A DNA stretch of 64,000 nucleotides from Desulfovibrio desulfuricans DSM 642 (GTDB lineage Bacteria; Desulfobacterota; Desulfovibrionia; Desulfovibrionales; Desulfovibrionaceae), in contig NZ_ATUZ01000018.1 in the NCBI RefSeq assembly GCF_000420465.1, forward strand, positions 62,001-126,000. Reading direction: 5' to 3'. The position numbers and the translations under genes are program-made. Below, piece after piece: positions 1 through 8,499 of this stretch (positions are counted from its first letter, which is position 1; each line of letters starts with the position of its first letter). The notes beneath the pieces are model-generated. The model made no database searches and was not told the DNA's origin. It was given only the letters and a program-made list of their open reading frames with translations.

Positions 1-609
1 CAAGGCGGCCTTGAAAATGTTGGGCCGCTCTTTTCCTTTCTTCTGCTCGGCCCCCAGACCATGCACCGCGCCGCTGTTGCGCTGGGGCAGGTAACGGCGC
101 GCCTGATGCAGGAACAGCCGGAATCGGCCAGGAATATCATCCGCCGCCTCATGTGGCACCTCAACGAAGAATCCGGCAACATCGGCTGGGGCATCCCCGA
201 GGCCTTTGCAGAAATCCTCGCTGCCAGCGAATCTCTGGCCAAGGATTTTCACCGCATTCTTATCAGCTACATCATTGATCTTGGCCGCGACGACAACTAT
301 TGCGACAACGACACCCTGCGCCGCTCCTGCTACTGGGCCATCGGGCGTCTTGCCCATACCCGCCCGCAGTTGTGCCTGACCGCCCGCCCCTGGCTGCTGA
401 AAGGGCTGGAAGACGTTGACCCTGTCTGTCAGGGCATGGCCGCATGGGCGCTCAGCCAACTGCCGCCCGACCTCATGGACGCCCCTGCTTTGCGCCGTCT
501 GGCCGAAGCGGGCAACACAGCCCCCTGCGAACTTTTTGACGGCGAAGATGTTTACGAAAAAACCGCCAGCCAGATTGCTGCCGAGGCCCTTGAGGGCAAG
601 CTGAAGTAA
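1..609 (+). CDS. HEAT-repeat-like protein, 5' end outside the window
   Basis: The frame is open from the first base of the window, so the gene starts upstream and only the C-terminal ~202 residues are visible; the first internal ATG (position 61) is probably not the start. The visible part is all-helical, with repeated helix-pair units such as MHRAAVALGQV, LRRSCYWAIGRLA and CQGMAAWALSQLP, which is the pattern of HEAT/PBS-lyase-like repeats. Such repeats are protein-protein scaffolds, so no reaction can be assigned. There is no signal peptide or membrane segment in the visible part. It converges with cstA across a strong hairpin. The DVCR-type Cys residues seen in the middle show no recognisable metal motif. 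Family assignment is by pattern only. Confidence 0.6.
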   Translation, partial: QGGLENVGPLFSFLLLGPQTMHRAAVALGQVTARLMQEQPESARNIIRRLMWHLNEESGNIGWGIPEAFAEILAASESLAKDFHRILISYIIDLGRDDNYCDNDTLRRSCYWAIGRLAHTRPQLCLTARPWLLKGLEDVDPVCQGMAAWALSQLPPDLMDAPALRRLAEAGNTAPCELFDGEDVYEKTASQIAAEALEGKLK

Positions 610-660
610 CGTTCTTCTTGGCGCACCCCGCAAGCCATTGTTGACCTTTGCCATAAATAG

Positions 661-698
661 AAAGCTCCCCCGGAACCGCGAGATTCCGGGGGAGCTTT
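661..698. terminator. Bidirectional intrinsic terminator between the HEAT gene and cstA
   Basis: A perfect 15-bp inverted repeat (AAAGCTCCCCCGGAA at 661-675 and its complement at 684-698) encloses an 8-nt loop. The A/T ends of the stem give a U-tract on both strands, so it can end both convergent genes. Confidence 0.85.
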
Positions 699-739
699 GT
701 TATGCCAGCCGCAAGCGGCGGCTTTCAGTTATTCTTCTG

Positions 740-2581
740 CTATTCTTCGGCCAGGGCGCGCACGGGTTCGCCGTAAGCGTCGTTCACTGTTCCCTTGATA
801 TTCATAAGCTCAATCCAGCGGCGGATGGTGCCCACAAGCACGAAGACCATCAGCACCATGACCAGGCAGGCCAGGAAGGCAAGCAGATACTTGCCGCCGG
901 GGATGTAGGTCGTGGTGACCTGCAAATAACCAGCCCAGAAAGTCACGGCGGTCAGGAAGATACCAGGGATGGCCGTAACTAGGCTGAGCTTGCCGCGGTT
1001 CATGCGCAGCAGCATGGAGGTGCACACGATCAGGGCGCAGCCCGCAAGCAGCTGGTTGCTCAGACCGAACAGGGGCCAGATGTTGCTGATGTTGCCGGTG
1101 TACATCAGATAGCCCCACATGGACGTGAAGATGAAGCTGGTGATGTAGACGCCGGGCATCCAGTTCTTGTCGCCAAAGGGCGCGTACACCTTGCCCAGCA
1201 TTTCCTGCAGGAAGAAGCGGCCAACGCGGGTACCGGCGTCAATGGCGGTCAGGATGAAGACGGCTTCAAACATGACGGCAAAGTTGTACCAGTAGGCCAT
1301 CAGGTGATCCATGTAGGGGATCTTGTGGAAAATGTGGGCCATGCCCACGGCCAGAGAAACTGCGCCGCCGGGGCGGGCATGCAGGTTCAGGCCGATCTTT
1401 TCTTCAAAAAAGCCCAGGTCGACAGTGTTCAGCGCGGGGTGCGCCGCAACCAGTGAGCTGAACTTGTCAGGGGTGGAGTTGATGGCAAAATAGTCGCCGG
1501 GCATCAGGGTGCAGGCGGCGATCAAAGCCATGATGGCAACAAAGCCTTCTGTAAGCATTGCGCCGTAACCCACAAAGAGGATATCGCGCTCGTTGCCGAT
1601 CATTTTGGGCGTTGTGCCTGTGCCGATGATGGCATGAAAGCCGGACATGGCGCCGCAAGCGATGGTGATGAAGATAAAGGGCAATGCAGGCCCGCCGATC
1701 ACGGGGCCACCGCCGTTAATAAAGGGGGTAACGGTGGGCATGAGGAGGATGGGCTGCACAAATATGATGCCCACGGCCAGCATAAGGATGGTGCCGATCT
1801 TGAGATAGGTGGAAAGATAGTCGCGCGGCACCAGCAGGAACCACACGGGCAGAACAGAAGCGAGAAAGCCGTAACCGGCGATGGCCAGAGCCACGGTGTT
1901 GCGGTCCCAGTCAAATGCCCAGCCCAGCACGTCCTTCTGCATGAGGTCATGACCGCTCAGAATACCCAAAACCAGCAGAACCAGGCCCACAAGGCTGGCA
2001 AGCAGAACGCTGTTCTGCTTGAAGCGCATGATCAGGCCCATGAGCATAGCGATAGGCATGGTGATGACCACGATAAACAGCGACCATGGCGCGTTGTGCA
2101 TGGCGCTGATGCAGGCCAGCGAAAGACCCGCCAGAGTCAGAATAAGAATGCACAGCACGGCGATGCCCGCCACGGTACCCGTAACGGGGCCGACCTCGCG
2201 CTGGGCGATGGCCGAAAGGCTCTGGCCCTTGTGCCGTACGGAGGCGAACAGCACCACCATATCGTGCACCGCGCCGCCGAGCACGCAGCCAATCAGGATC
2301 CACAACGCGCCGGGCAAATAGCCGAACTGCGCGGCAAGCACAGGGCCAACCAGCGGCCCGGCAGCCGCGATGGCGGCAAAATGATGCCCGTAGAGAACAA
2401 ATTCGTTGGTTTTGACGTAGTCGTGACCATCAGCAAAACGAACCGCTGGCGTAATACGGCCCGCGTCCAGTTTCAGAACCTTGTTTGCCAGAAAAATGCC
2501 ATACACCCGGTAGGCAATGGCAAATATGCACAATGCCGCAAACACTAGCGTGATGGCATTAATGTGCTCCAAGCTTTCCAT
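740..2581 (-). CDS. cstA: Carbon starvation protein A family transporter (CstA/BtsT type)
   Basis: A 613-residue polytopic inner-membrane protein with about 16 hydrophobic segments. The N-terminal half carries the block conserved in the CstA family: the DGHDY-x-KTNEF-VLYGHHF stretch followed by the AAAGPLVGP and GCVLGGAVHDM segments. Family members import peptides or pyruvate; the substrate here cannot be told from sequence. It is shorter than the ~700-residue E. coli CstA and BtsT, as in many anaerobes. The ATG at 2581 has GGGAGAG just upstream. It is a single-gene unit, ending at the shared terminator at 661-698. A possible sigma-54 site and a 12-bp palindrome lie upstream. Confidence 0.9.
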   Translation of the reverse strand: MESLEHINAITLVFAALCIFAIAYRVYGIFLANKVLKLDAGRITPAVRFADGHDYVKTNEFVLYGHHFAAIAAAGPLVGPVLAAQFGYLPGALWILIGCVLGGAVHDMVVLFASVRHKGQSLSAIAQREVGPVTGTVAGIAVLCILILTLAGLSLACISAMHNAPWSLFIVVITMPIAMLMGLIMRFKQNSVLLASLVGLVLLVLGILSGHDLMQKDVLGWAFDWDRNTVALAIAGYGFLASVLPVWFLLVPRDYLSTYLKIGTILMLAVGIIFVQPILLMPTVTPFINGGGPVIGGPALPFIFITIACGAMSGFHAIIGTGTTPKMIGNERDILFVGYGAMLTEGFVAIMALIAACTLMPGDYFAINSTPDKFSSLVAAHPALNTVDLGFFEEKIGLNLHARPGGAVSLAVGMAHIFHKIPYMDHLMAYWYNFAVMFEAVFILTAIDAGTRVGRFFLQEMLGKVYAPFGDKNWMPGVYITSFIFTSMWGYLMYTGNISNIWPLFGLSNQLLAGCALIVCTSMLLRMNRGKLSLVTAIPGIFLTAVTFWAGYLQVTTTYIPGGKYLLAFLACLVMVLMVFVLVGTIRRWIELMNIKGTVNDAYGEPVRALAEE

Positions 2582-2687
2582 CGTGTCTCTCCCTGTTTTG
2601 TTCTTCTGGTCGCAGCCTGCAAATCATTCCAAAGCACACAGCCGCTACCTCAGAAAAACGCTACTGAATCCCGCGGAACAATGCACA

Positions 2688-2708
2688 GTCTGCTTCCTCC
2701 TTGCCAAT
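2688..2708 (-). promoter_or_regulatory. Possible sigma-54 (-24/-12) promoter for cstA
   Basis: On the minus strand the sequence reads TTGGCAAGGAGGAAGCA. GG and GC are separated by exactly 10 nt, as in sigma-54 promoters, and the -24 half TTGGCA is a full match, but the -12 half is AAGC instead of TTGC. It lies about 110 nt before the cstA ATG. Weak evidence. Confidence 0.3.
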
Positions 2709-2743
2709 GCGTCGGGCATTACAACCGCGACAAACCAGAACCC

Positions 2744-2755
2744 CCAGTTAACTGG
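2744..2755. promoter_or_regulatory. 12-bp palindrome, possible operator
   Basis: CCAGTTAACTGG is a perfect palindrome about 165 nt upstream of cstA. It could be a regulator site for cstA; no regulator gene is adjacent. Confidence 0.3.
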
Positions 2756-3153
2756 TCAACATTGCTAATCATAAACTTTCCTGCTTTTCGCGTACCCCCA
2801 TTAAATTGCGCTGTCCATACAAATTGTTTGCGCAAGGCCAATGCCGCACTTTCGGCCAAACGCCAATCACCATATATCTTGCACAGTTTAATGGAAAAGG
2901 CTTCTGGTGCACTCTGTTTATACAGTACTTTGCTCGGTTACCGAAGACAGATTGCCTGCATTCACAAAGGCCCCGCAGCGATGTGAAAATTTTCACTCTT
3001 TTCGTGAATCCATGCAAGAACTTTGTTGCGGGCTTGTCTGTACCGCGCAAACCCGCCCCATCGCGGCAATCGGAATGTAGTAGCGCCGGGTTGCTGCCTA
3101 TCGTTGGCGCGTTTTGCTTGCATTCCTCCCGGCCTGGGCCTAAAGTCGAAAAA

Positions 3154-3268
3154 CCGGCTGGGGGAGCCTCAAAGGCTGAGAAAGGGTGATAGCGCCCTGA
3201 CCCCTAGAATCGCGCAAAACAACGCGGTTCTGCACCTGACGCGGATAGTGCCGACGAAGGGAAGCTGG
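3154..3268 (+). ncRNA. TPP (THI-box) riboswitch
   Basis: All conserved THI-box parts are present in order: GGGG-AGCC before CTGAGA (3176-3181), ACCC at about 3200, CCTGA at about 3235, then GCGGATAGTGCC and GAAGGGA. P1 closes between CCGGCT (3154-3159) and AGCTGG (3263-3268) with one G-U pair. A normal P3a hairpin (GGG...CCC) follows CTGAGA. An extra 9-bp hairpin (AGAATCGCG pairing with CGCGGTTCT) sits between ACCC and CCTGA, where most examples have only a few bases. It senses thiamine pyrophosphate and lies in the leader of thiSGHF, so it should repress thiazole synthesis when TPP is plentiful. Confidence 0.93.
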
Positions 3269-3299
3269 CCAACCTGCATTTATTTGCAGGATTGTGCTC

Positions 3300-3338
3300 G
3301 CCCGCAGCCGTAATGGTTTTTGCGGGCATTTCTGTTTT
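3300..3338 (+). terminator. Candidate riboswitch-controlled terminator
   Basis: GCCCGCA (3300-3306) pairs with TGCGGGC (3321-3327) and is followed by the U-rich ATTTCTGTTTTA. A second small hairpin, CCTGCA/TGCAGG at 3273-3290, lies between it and the aptamer and could be part of an antiterminator. The placement between the TPP aptamer and thiS suggests control by premature termination. The loop is long and the U-tract imperfect. Confidence 0.5.
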
Positions 3339-3426
3339 ATGCCGTCCGGCATCAACCGCCCCGCAGGACCATTACAACCTCAACCTCGGAAAGCAGCCCC
3401 GCGGCTGTTTTCCTCTGGAGGCGCGT

Positions 3427-3627
3427 ATGGATGTCACAGTCAACGGGGAAACCGAAGCCATTGCCGAACCATGCAGCGTTGCCGAACTTCTGACGGCGCG
3501 CGGACATGATACGGCACGGGTTGTCGTTGAACGCAACGGAGAAATCCTGCCCCGCGAGCGTTTTGCCCAAACCCTGCTCTGCGGGGGCGACAGTCTGGAG
3601 ATCGTGCACTTTGTGGGCGGCGGATAA
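3427..3627 (+). CDS. thiS: Sulfur carrier protein ThiS
   Basis: A 66-residue ubiquitin-like protein starting MDVTVNGE and ending in the diagnostic -VGGG. The terminal glycine is adenylated by ThiF and converted to a thiocarboxylate that gives sulfur to the thiazole ring built by ThiG. The length is typical for ThiS. I chose the ATG at 3427, preceded by TGGAGG; the frame is open further upstream but that part is leader. It is the first gene of thiSGHF, directly under the TPP riboswitch. Confidence 0.93.
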   Translation: MDVTVNGETEAIAEPCSVAELLTARGHDTARVVVERNGEILPRERFAQTLLCGGDSLEIVHFVGGG

Positions 3628-3693
3628 GAGGCCAAACCTGTTTCCGGCCCAGCACACCATCCTTTTACCAGCACATCCCAGACGGAGAGCACA

Positions 3694-4482
3694 ATGAACG
3701 ATCCCTTCATTATTGGCGGCGTCACCCTTACAAGCCGTCTTTTCATTGGTACCGGCAAATACGGAGCCGACAGCCTCATTCCTTCAGTGGCCGAAGCCAG
3801 CGGCGCGCAAGTCATCACCGTGGCCATGCGCCGTGTGGACAAACAGGGCGAAAAGCAGGCTTCCAGCCAGGGCATCATGGGGCATATCCCCGCCCATATG
3901 CGGCTGTTGCCCAACACCTCGGGCGCGCGAACCGCTGAGGAAGCCGTGCGTCTGGCCCGGCTGGCCCGCGCTGCGGGTTGCGGCGACTGGATAAAAATCG
4001 AGGTCATTTCCGACACCCGCCATCTGCTGCCCGACGGCTACGAAACCGCCAAGGCCACGGAAATCCTCGCTAAAGAAGGCTTTACCGTTCTGCCCTACAT
4101 CAATCCAGACCTGTACGTGGCGCGGGCCTGCGCCAATGCCGGCGCGGCTGCCGTCATGCCGCTGGGTGCGCCCATCGGCACCAACAGGGGCCTGCGCACC
4201 AAGGAGATGGTGGGCATCCTGATTGAAGAAATCGACCTGCCCATTGTGGTGGATGCGGGCATTGGCCGCCCCTCGCAGGCATGCGAGGCCATGGAAATGG
4301 GCGCGGCGGCCTGTTTGGTAAACACGGCCATTGCCTCGTCCAGCGATCCCGTCAGCATGGCCCGCGCATTCGGCGCGGCGGTTCGGGCCGGGCGCGATGC
4401 ATGGCTGGCTGGCCCCGGCGCGGTCAAAGCGCAGGGCCAGGGCGCGGAAGCGTCTTCACCGCTGACGGGATTTCTCCGCTAA
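3694..4482 (+). CDS. thiG: Thiazole synthase ThiG
   Basis: A 262-residue TIM-barrel enzyme that condenses 1-deoxy-xylulose 5-phosphate, dehydroglycine and ThiS-bound sulfur into the thiazole phosphate of thiamine. Family signatures are clear: FIGTGKY near the N-terminus, ITVAMRRVD, the Schiff-base lysine in WIKIEVI, and phosphate-binding glycine stretches such as [11 protein letters not shown]. Length is standard. The start has GGAGAG upstream. It follows thiS by 66 nt and precedes thiH by 70 nt, with no terminator between. Confidence 0.95.
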   Translation: MNDPFIIGGVTLTSRLFIGTGKYGADSLIPSVAEASGAQVITVAMRRVDKQGEKQASSQGIMGHIPAHMRLLPNTSGARTAEEAVRLARLARAAGCGDWIKIEVISDTRHLLPDGYETAKATEILAKEGFTVLPYINPDLYVARACANAGAAAVMPLGAPIGTNRGLRTKEMVGILIEEIDLPIVVDAGIGRPSQACEAMEMGAAACLVNTAIASSSDPVSMARAFGAAVRAGRDAWLAGPGAVKAQGQGAEASSPLTGFLR

Positions 4483-4552
4483 CGCTTGCAATACATTGCC
4501 ATGTTGACCGCCAGCCAAACCGCTGGCAGCCGACCGCTTATAAGGATCACAC

Positions 4553-5671
4553 ATGGAAACTTTTCAGGAATATTTGCAGGCGTGGCCTTCAGCCCGCCGG
4601 GCAGAGGGAGCCGCGCGCGCCACAGAAGCGGATGTGCTGGCCGTGCTGCAAAAGGAAATTTTGCAGCCAGCCGATCTCCTTACCCTGCTTTCGCCTGCGG
4701 CTGCCCCGCACCTTGAGGCCATGGCACGCCGCGCACGCGATCTGACCCTGCGCTTTTTTGGCAAGGCCGTGAACATCTTCACGCCGCTCTACATCTCCGA
4801 TGTCTGCACCAACCAGTGCCGCTACTGCGGATTCAATGCCAAAAACAAGCAGCCACGCCGTCATCTGAGTATTGATGAGGCCGCTGCGGAGGCGGACGTT
4901 ATCGCCGACAAGGGCTTTCAGCACATCCTGCTGCTGACGGGCGATGCGCGGCATTTGTCCTCGCCGCAATATATCGCGGATGCGGCTCGCCGCATCAAAC
5001 CCCGCTTTGCCTCGGTGGGCGTGGAAGTCTATTCGCTCACCACCGAGGAATATGAACTGCTGGTGGACGCAGGCGTGGACAGCATGACCATGTTTCAGGA
5101 GACGTATAATCCGGAACTTTACGCATGGCTGCACCCCGTTGGCCCCAAGCATGATTATGGTTTCAGGCTCAATGCGCCGCAGCGCGCGGCAGAGGGCGGC
5201 ATCCGCTCCATCGGCGTGGGCGCCTTGCTGGGGCTGGAATCTTTTGAGCAGGATGCCTTTGCCACCGGCCTGCACGCATGGTGGCTGCAAAGGCGCTATC
5301 CCGGCGTGGACATAAGCGTTTCCATCCCGCGCATCTGCCCGCATGAAGGCAACTTTGACGTGCAGCACGGCGTGGACGACCGGCATCTTGTACAATATGT
5401 TACGGCCATGCGCTGCTTCTTGCCGCGCGCGGGCATCACCTGCTCCAGCCGCGAAAGCGCCTTTATGCGCGATCATCTGGTGCCTATCGGCGTAACCCGT
5501 GTTTCCGCCGGTGTTTCCACTGCCGTGGGCGGCCGCGCAACCGAGGATTTGCACAATCCCGGCCAGTTTGAGATCACCGACCGCCGCAGCCTTGAAGAAA
5601 TGGCGGCCTCCCTCGCTGGCATAGGCTATCAGGCTGTGCTTAAAGACTGGGAAGACCCGGTGGCTGTATAA
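4553..5671 (+). CDS. thiH: 2-iminoacetate synthase ThiH (radical SAM tyrosine lyase)
   Basis: A 372-residue radical SAM enzyme. The [4Fe-4S]-binding motif CTNQCRYC (CX3CX2C) sits around residues 86-93 in YISDVCTNQCRYCGF. It cleaves tyrosine to dehydroglycine (2-iminoacetate) and p-cresol, the anaerobic route to the glycine unit for ThiG, which fits an anaerobe better than the oxygen-dependent ThiO. The ATG has AAGGAT upstream. It lies in the thiSGHF operon. Confidence 0.94.
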   Translation: METFQEYLQAWPSARRAEGAARATEADVLAVLQKEILQPADLLTLLSPAAAPHLEAMARRARDLTLRFFGKAVNIFTPLYISDVCTNQCRYCGFNAKNKQPRRHLSIDEAAAEADVIADKGFQHILLLTGDARHLSSPQYIADAARRIKPRFASVGVEVYSLTTEEYELLVDAGVDSMTMFQETYNPELYAWLHPVGPKHDYGFRLNAPQRAAEGGIRSIGVGALLGLESFEQDAFATGLHAWWLQRRYPGVDISVSIPRICPHEGNFDVQHGVDDRHLVQYVTAMRCFLPRAGITCSSRESAFMRDHLVPIGVTRVSAGVSTAVGGRATEDLHNPGQFEITDRRSLEEMAASLAGIGYQAVLKDWEDPVAV

Positions 5672-5777
5672 AAACACTGTTTGCAGTTATGGCGCGGCGG
5701 TCTGGTGCACACCGGGCCGCCGTTTGGACACATGCGGAAAAATCCGCACCAGAACATTCAACGTACGGATCCACGCC

Positions 5778-6392
5778 ATGCACAATGCACTTCACAACGG
5801 CCTTGCCCGCTACCTCAGCCCCGACCAACTGGAGGCCCTGCGTGCCGCCCGCGTGGGCATTGCCGGGGCGGGAGGGCTTGGCTCAAACGCAGCCCTGATG
5901 CTGGCCCGCAGCGGCGTGGGCAATCTGGTGCTGGTGGACGATGACGTGGTGGACGCCTCCAATCTCAACCGCCAGCAGTACTGGCCCCGGCATGTGGGCC
6001 GCCCCAAGGTCGAAGCCCTGGCAGAGCTGCTGCTGGAACTGAACCCCGAAATTGGCGTGGAGGCGCGGCGTATGCGCCTTGACCAGAACAACATGGCCGA
6101 GGTGCTGCCCGCCTGCCCCATCTGGGTGGAAGCCTTTGACGGGCCGGATGACAAGACCCTGCTGGTGGAAACAGCCCTGCTCGGCGGCTACCGCATAGCC
6201 AGCGCATCGGGCATGGGCGGCTGGGGCGGCAAAGCCATGGGCAAACGCTACCTTGGCAATCTGGTACTGGTGGGCGACTTTAGCACAGATATCCTGCTGG
6301 CCCCGCCGCTTGCCCCCCGTGTGACCGAAGCTGCCGCCCTGCTGGCTGACGCCGTGCTTGAGATGGTGCTGGGCGTGAATGAGCAAACATAA
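5778..6392 (+). CDS. thiF: ThiS adenylyltransferase ThiF (short family)
   Basis: A 205-residue E1-like enzyme that adenylates the C-terminal glycine of ThiS. The nucleotide-binding loop GAGGLGSN occurs near residue 33, followed by the acidic strand LVLVDDDVVDASNLNRQ typical of ThiF/MoeB. It lacks the C-terminal part with the zinc CxxC pairs of E. coli ThiF and so belongs to the short ThiF type often found next to thiSGH in anaerobes. I prefer the ATG at 5778 to a TTG at 5724; neither has a strong ribosome site. It is the last gene of the riboswitch-controlled operon. Confidence 0.88.
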   Translation: MHNALHNGLARYLSPDQLEALRAARVGIAGAGGLGSNAALMLARSGVGNLVLVDDDVVDASNLNRQQYWPRHVGRPKVEALAELLLELNPEIGVEARRMRLDQNNMAEVLPACPIWVEAFDGPDDKTLLVETALLGGYRIASASGMGGWGGKAMGKRYLGNLVLVGDFSTDILLAPPLAPRVTEAAALLADAVLEMVLGVNEQT

Positions 6393-6416
6393 GAACTGCC
6401 AGACATTTTTGGCCAC

Positions 6417-6479
6417 AAAAGACCCGTTCCAGACAGATATTACGCGCTTATCGCTCTATCCGGCTGCAACGGGTCTTTT
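6417..6479. terminator. Terminator between thiF and the chemoreceptor gene
   Basis: A perfect 12-bp inverted repeat (AAAAGACCCGTT at 6417-6428, AACGGGTCTTTT at 6468-6479) with a 39-nt apical region. It ends in T's on both strands and separates convergent genes. The 5' arm continues into a CCCGTTCCAG motif that resembles sequences in other intergenic elements of this window. Confidence 0.65.
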
Positions 6480-6502
6480 ACTGCCTTGAGGCAAAAATTC
6501 TG

Positions 6503-8041
6503 CTACACTTTCAGTTGCGCTGTCAGGTCTTCCAGCTTGTCGGTCAGCTCCTGAAGCTTGTCGGTTTCCATGCTGGCCTGGCCCATGGATTGGGACGTGT
6601 CGGCCACCATATGGTTGACCTGATCAATGGTGTGGGTGATCTGTTCGCTGGCGGCTGACTGCTCTTCACTGGCAGCGGCGATGGCCTTGACCTGCCCCAC
6701 GGTATTTTCCACCGTACCCACGATGGCGTCCAGCGCCTCGCCAGACTGCTTGGCATAATCTGTGGCCTGCTCCACCTGCTGCACGGCATTATCCATGGAT
6801 GACATGCTCTTGGCGGCGCTTTGCTGAATGGCCTCAATGGCTCGGCCCACATCCGTGGTGGAAGCCATGGTTTTTTCTGCCAGTTTGCGCACTTCATCGG
6901 CCACCACGGCAAAACCGCGTCCGGCTTCGCCAGCACGGGCCGCTTCAATGGCGGCGTTGAGAGCCAGCAGGTTGGTCTGGTCGGCAATATCCGAGATAAC
7001 GTTCATGATCTCGGTAATGGCTCTGGCATGCGATTCCAGCGTGGCCATATCCGTACGCAGTTCAAGCGTGACACGGTGCACGTTTTCAATGCCGTGCAGG
7101 GCGTTCTGCACAACTTCCGCCCCTGTGGTGGCCTTGGACATGGTGTGGCCTGAAGCTTCGGCGGCCTTATCCGCATTGCCGGCAACTTCCTGCACTCTGG
7201 CGTTCATGTGGCCCATGGAGGAGGCGGCCTCTTTAAGCTGCCCCGCGGCAATGGCGGCATTTTTGTCCGACTGCCGGATGCTGCCGGTAAGGGCCACCAC
7301 GATCTCGGCCAGTTCATCCATGGTTTCTTCCAGCGCCTGGGCCACTTCGGCCATACGCTGGTTCTTCTCCGTGATCTGCCGCTGCGCCTCGTTAAGCGCG
7401 GTCATGTCCACATACACGCACATGCCGCCAATACAGGCCCCTTCGGCATTGTAGATGGGGAACACGTTGGCGAGCACGTTGACCTTGCCGCCCTTGTGTC
7501 CGCCGATGGTCACTTCAAGATTCTTGAAGCACTCGCCCGTGGCCATGCTCTTGCCCACGGCGGTTTTGCGAGTGGGATCGTTATAAAACAGATGGGCCAG
7601 GGTTTTGCCAAGGCAGGACTCAATGCTGTCGTCGATTTCCAGCATGTTCAGACATGCCTTGTTGGTGCTGAGCGCGCGCTCGTTGGTGTCCACCAGCAGG
7701 AACGGCATGGGCAGGCCACGCAGAATGCCGTCTTTGTATTCCCTGTCGTTTTTAAACGCCTGCCGCAGGTCTTCAAGGCTTGTAAACAGCGGAGCAAGTG
7801 AGGGGTCGGTATTGTTCAGGCCTCGGCCTGGATTGGCTGCCACGGCGCAGACAGCTTCACCAGCCTGACGCAAAGCCCCGCCAGCAAGCGCACGCCCGGC
7901 AGCAAACGCGCCAAAAGCCGCCACAAGGGCGCTCACTATAACAGCCAAAACGGGCAAACCCGCCAGTTGAGTTACGCCAAAGCCAAGACCCGCTGCCAGC
8001 AGCGCTGATGCGCAACTGTACAAAAGGAATTTACCGTTCAC
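6503..8041 (-). CDS. PAS-domain methyl-accepting chemotaxis protein
   Basis: A 512-residue chemoreceptor. Two hydrophobic segments fill residues ~5-55 with almost no periplasmic loop between them. A PAS domain follows (~105-220, starting [15 protein letters not shown]), then the signalling coiled coil. The hairpin tip carries the near-invariant [19 protein letters not shown] stretch that contacts CheA and CheW. With no periplasmic sensor it probably detects an internal signal, such as redox or energy state, through the PAS domain; whether it binds a cofactor is not visible. Start codon is GTG at 8041, preceded by GAGGTGG. A candidate FliA promoter lies ~130 nt upstream. Confidence 0.9.
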   Translation of the reverse strand: MNGKFLLYSCASALLAAGLGFGVTQLAGLPVLAVIVSALVAAFGAFAAGRALAGGALRQAGEAVCAVAANPGRGLNNTDPSLAPLFTSLEDLRQAFKNDREYKDGILRGLPMPFLLVDTNERALSTNKACLNMLEIDDSIESCLGKTLAHLFYNDPTRKTAVGKSMATGECFKNLEVTIGGHKGGKVNVLANVFPIYNAEGACIGGMCVYVDMTALNEAQRQITEKNQRMAEVAQALEETMDELAEIVVALTGSIRQSDKNAAIAAGQLKEAASSMGHMNARVQEVAGNADKAAEASGHTMSKATTGAEVVQNALHGIENVHRVTLELRTDMATLESHARAITEIMNVISDIADQTNLLALNAAIEAARAGEAGRGFAVVADEVRKLAEKTMASTTDVGRAIEAIQQSAAKSMSSMDNAVQQVEQATDYAKQSGEALDAIVGTVENTVGQVKAIAAASEEQSAASEQITHTIDQVNHMVADTSQSMGQASMETDKLQELTDKLEDLTAQLKV

Positions 8042-8173
8042 AGAGCCACCTCGCTTTTAAACGCAAAAACTTTTTATGCGTGGCAAAAACTTGCCGTCAG
8101 CATGCCATCGTTTACAAAAAGGTACAGCAGCCCCCTAATGCCGCTGTCCCGGACTATTCTCTTCTCACTCTGC

Positions 8174-8200
8174 ATTTCGGCAGTTTTTTGAAAAAAATTA
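8174..8200 (-). promoter_or_regulatory. Candidate FliA (sigma-28) promoter for the chemoreceptor
   Basis: On the minus strand TAATTTTT, then 11 nt, then GCCGAAAT. This matches the enterobacterial FliA consensus TAAAGTTT-N11-GCCGATAA in spacing and at most positions. It would link the receptor to the flagellar/chemotaxis regulon. The T-rich -35 lowers specificity. Confidence 0.45.
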
Positions 8201-8308
8201 GTTTTCAGAAAAAAAAGGGCCATTTTTACCATTTGGTGGTATCCATACTTCATCAATCAAGGTACGACAACTCGCCTTGGTATATCTTGCCCGCATTGCA
8301 CAAACATC

Positions 8309-8335
8309 TTGACAATTTTTTTTCACCAAGATAAT
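8309..8335 (+). promoter_or_regulatory. Candidate sigma-70 promoter of the rimP-pnp operon
   Basis: TTGACA (8309-8314) and GATAAT (8330-8335) are separated by 15 nt, a little short of the ideal 17. Transcription would begin near 8342, just before the structured leader at 8341-8431. Confidence 0.5.
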
Positions 8336-8340
8336 GAAAC

Positions 8341-8431
8341 TCATTCAAAGCGGCTGGCGTTCGCGCCACTGCTACATCCTGATGCGGAACGCAGTTCCTG
8401 CGGGGTGGCCTGAATGGGCCCCCTTTTTTTT
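8341..8431 (+). ncRNA. Structured leader RNA or small RNA upstream of rimP
   Basis: Three consecutive hairpins fill the ~90 nt after the predicted start site. TGGCG-TTCG-CGCCA (8355-8368) has a UUCG tetraloop. GGAAC-GCA-GTTCC lies at 8386-8398. The last is the GC-rich terminator hairpin at 8403-8423, followed by eight T's. The RNA would end ~70 nt before rimP, so it is either an attenuator of the operon or a stand-alone small RNA. I do not recognise it as a known family. Confidence 0.5.
8403..8431 (+). terminator. Intrinsic terminator inside the rimP leader
   Basis: GGG-(T)-GGCC pairs with GGCC-CCC around a TGAATG loop, with one bulged T, and is followed by eight T's (8424-8431). It stands between the predicted promoter and rimP, so the operon must be expressed by readthrough, by antitermination or from another promoter. 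Confidence 0.7.
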
Positions 8432-8499
8432 GTCCTTGTGACAGGGCAAACCCGCCAGGCAAGCGCATTTTCAGCGCAAAGGAATGCTCTAAGAAACGA

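Larger units (their letters stand above)
2582..3153. other. Long intergenic region upstream of cstA and the thi leader
   Basis: About 570 bases with no convincing gene; open frames here lack ribosome sites and family resemblance. It is richer in A+T than its neighbours and should hold the cstA promoter (minus strand) and the promoter of the thiamine operon (plus strand). I see the candidate sites listed separately and no other clear structure. Confidence 0.6.

Noticed and set aside
2564-3189. Open frames of 80-140 codons in the cstA-thiS gap
   Set aside because: No ribosome sites or recognisable domains; they overlap the TPP aptamer or each other.
5724-5777. TTG start that would lengthen ThiF by 18 residues
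   Set aside because: The added residues are not part of the ThiF fold and the ATG at 5778 is at the expected position.
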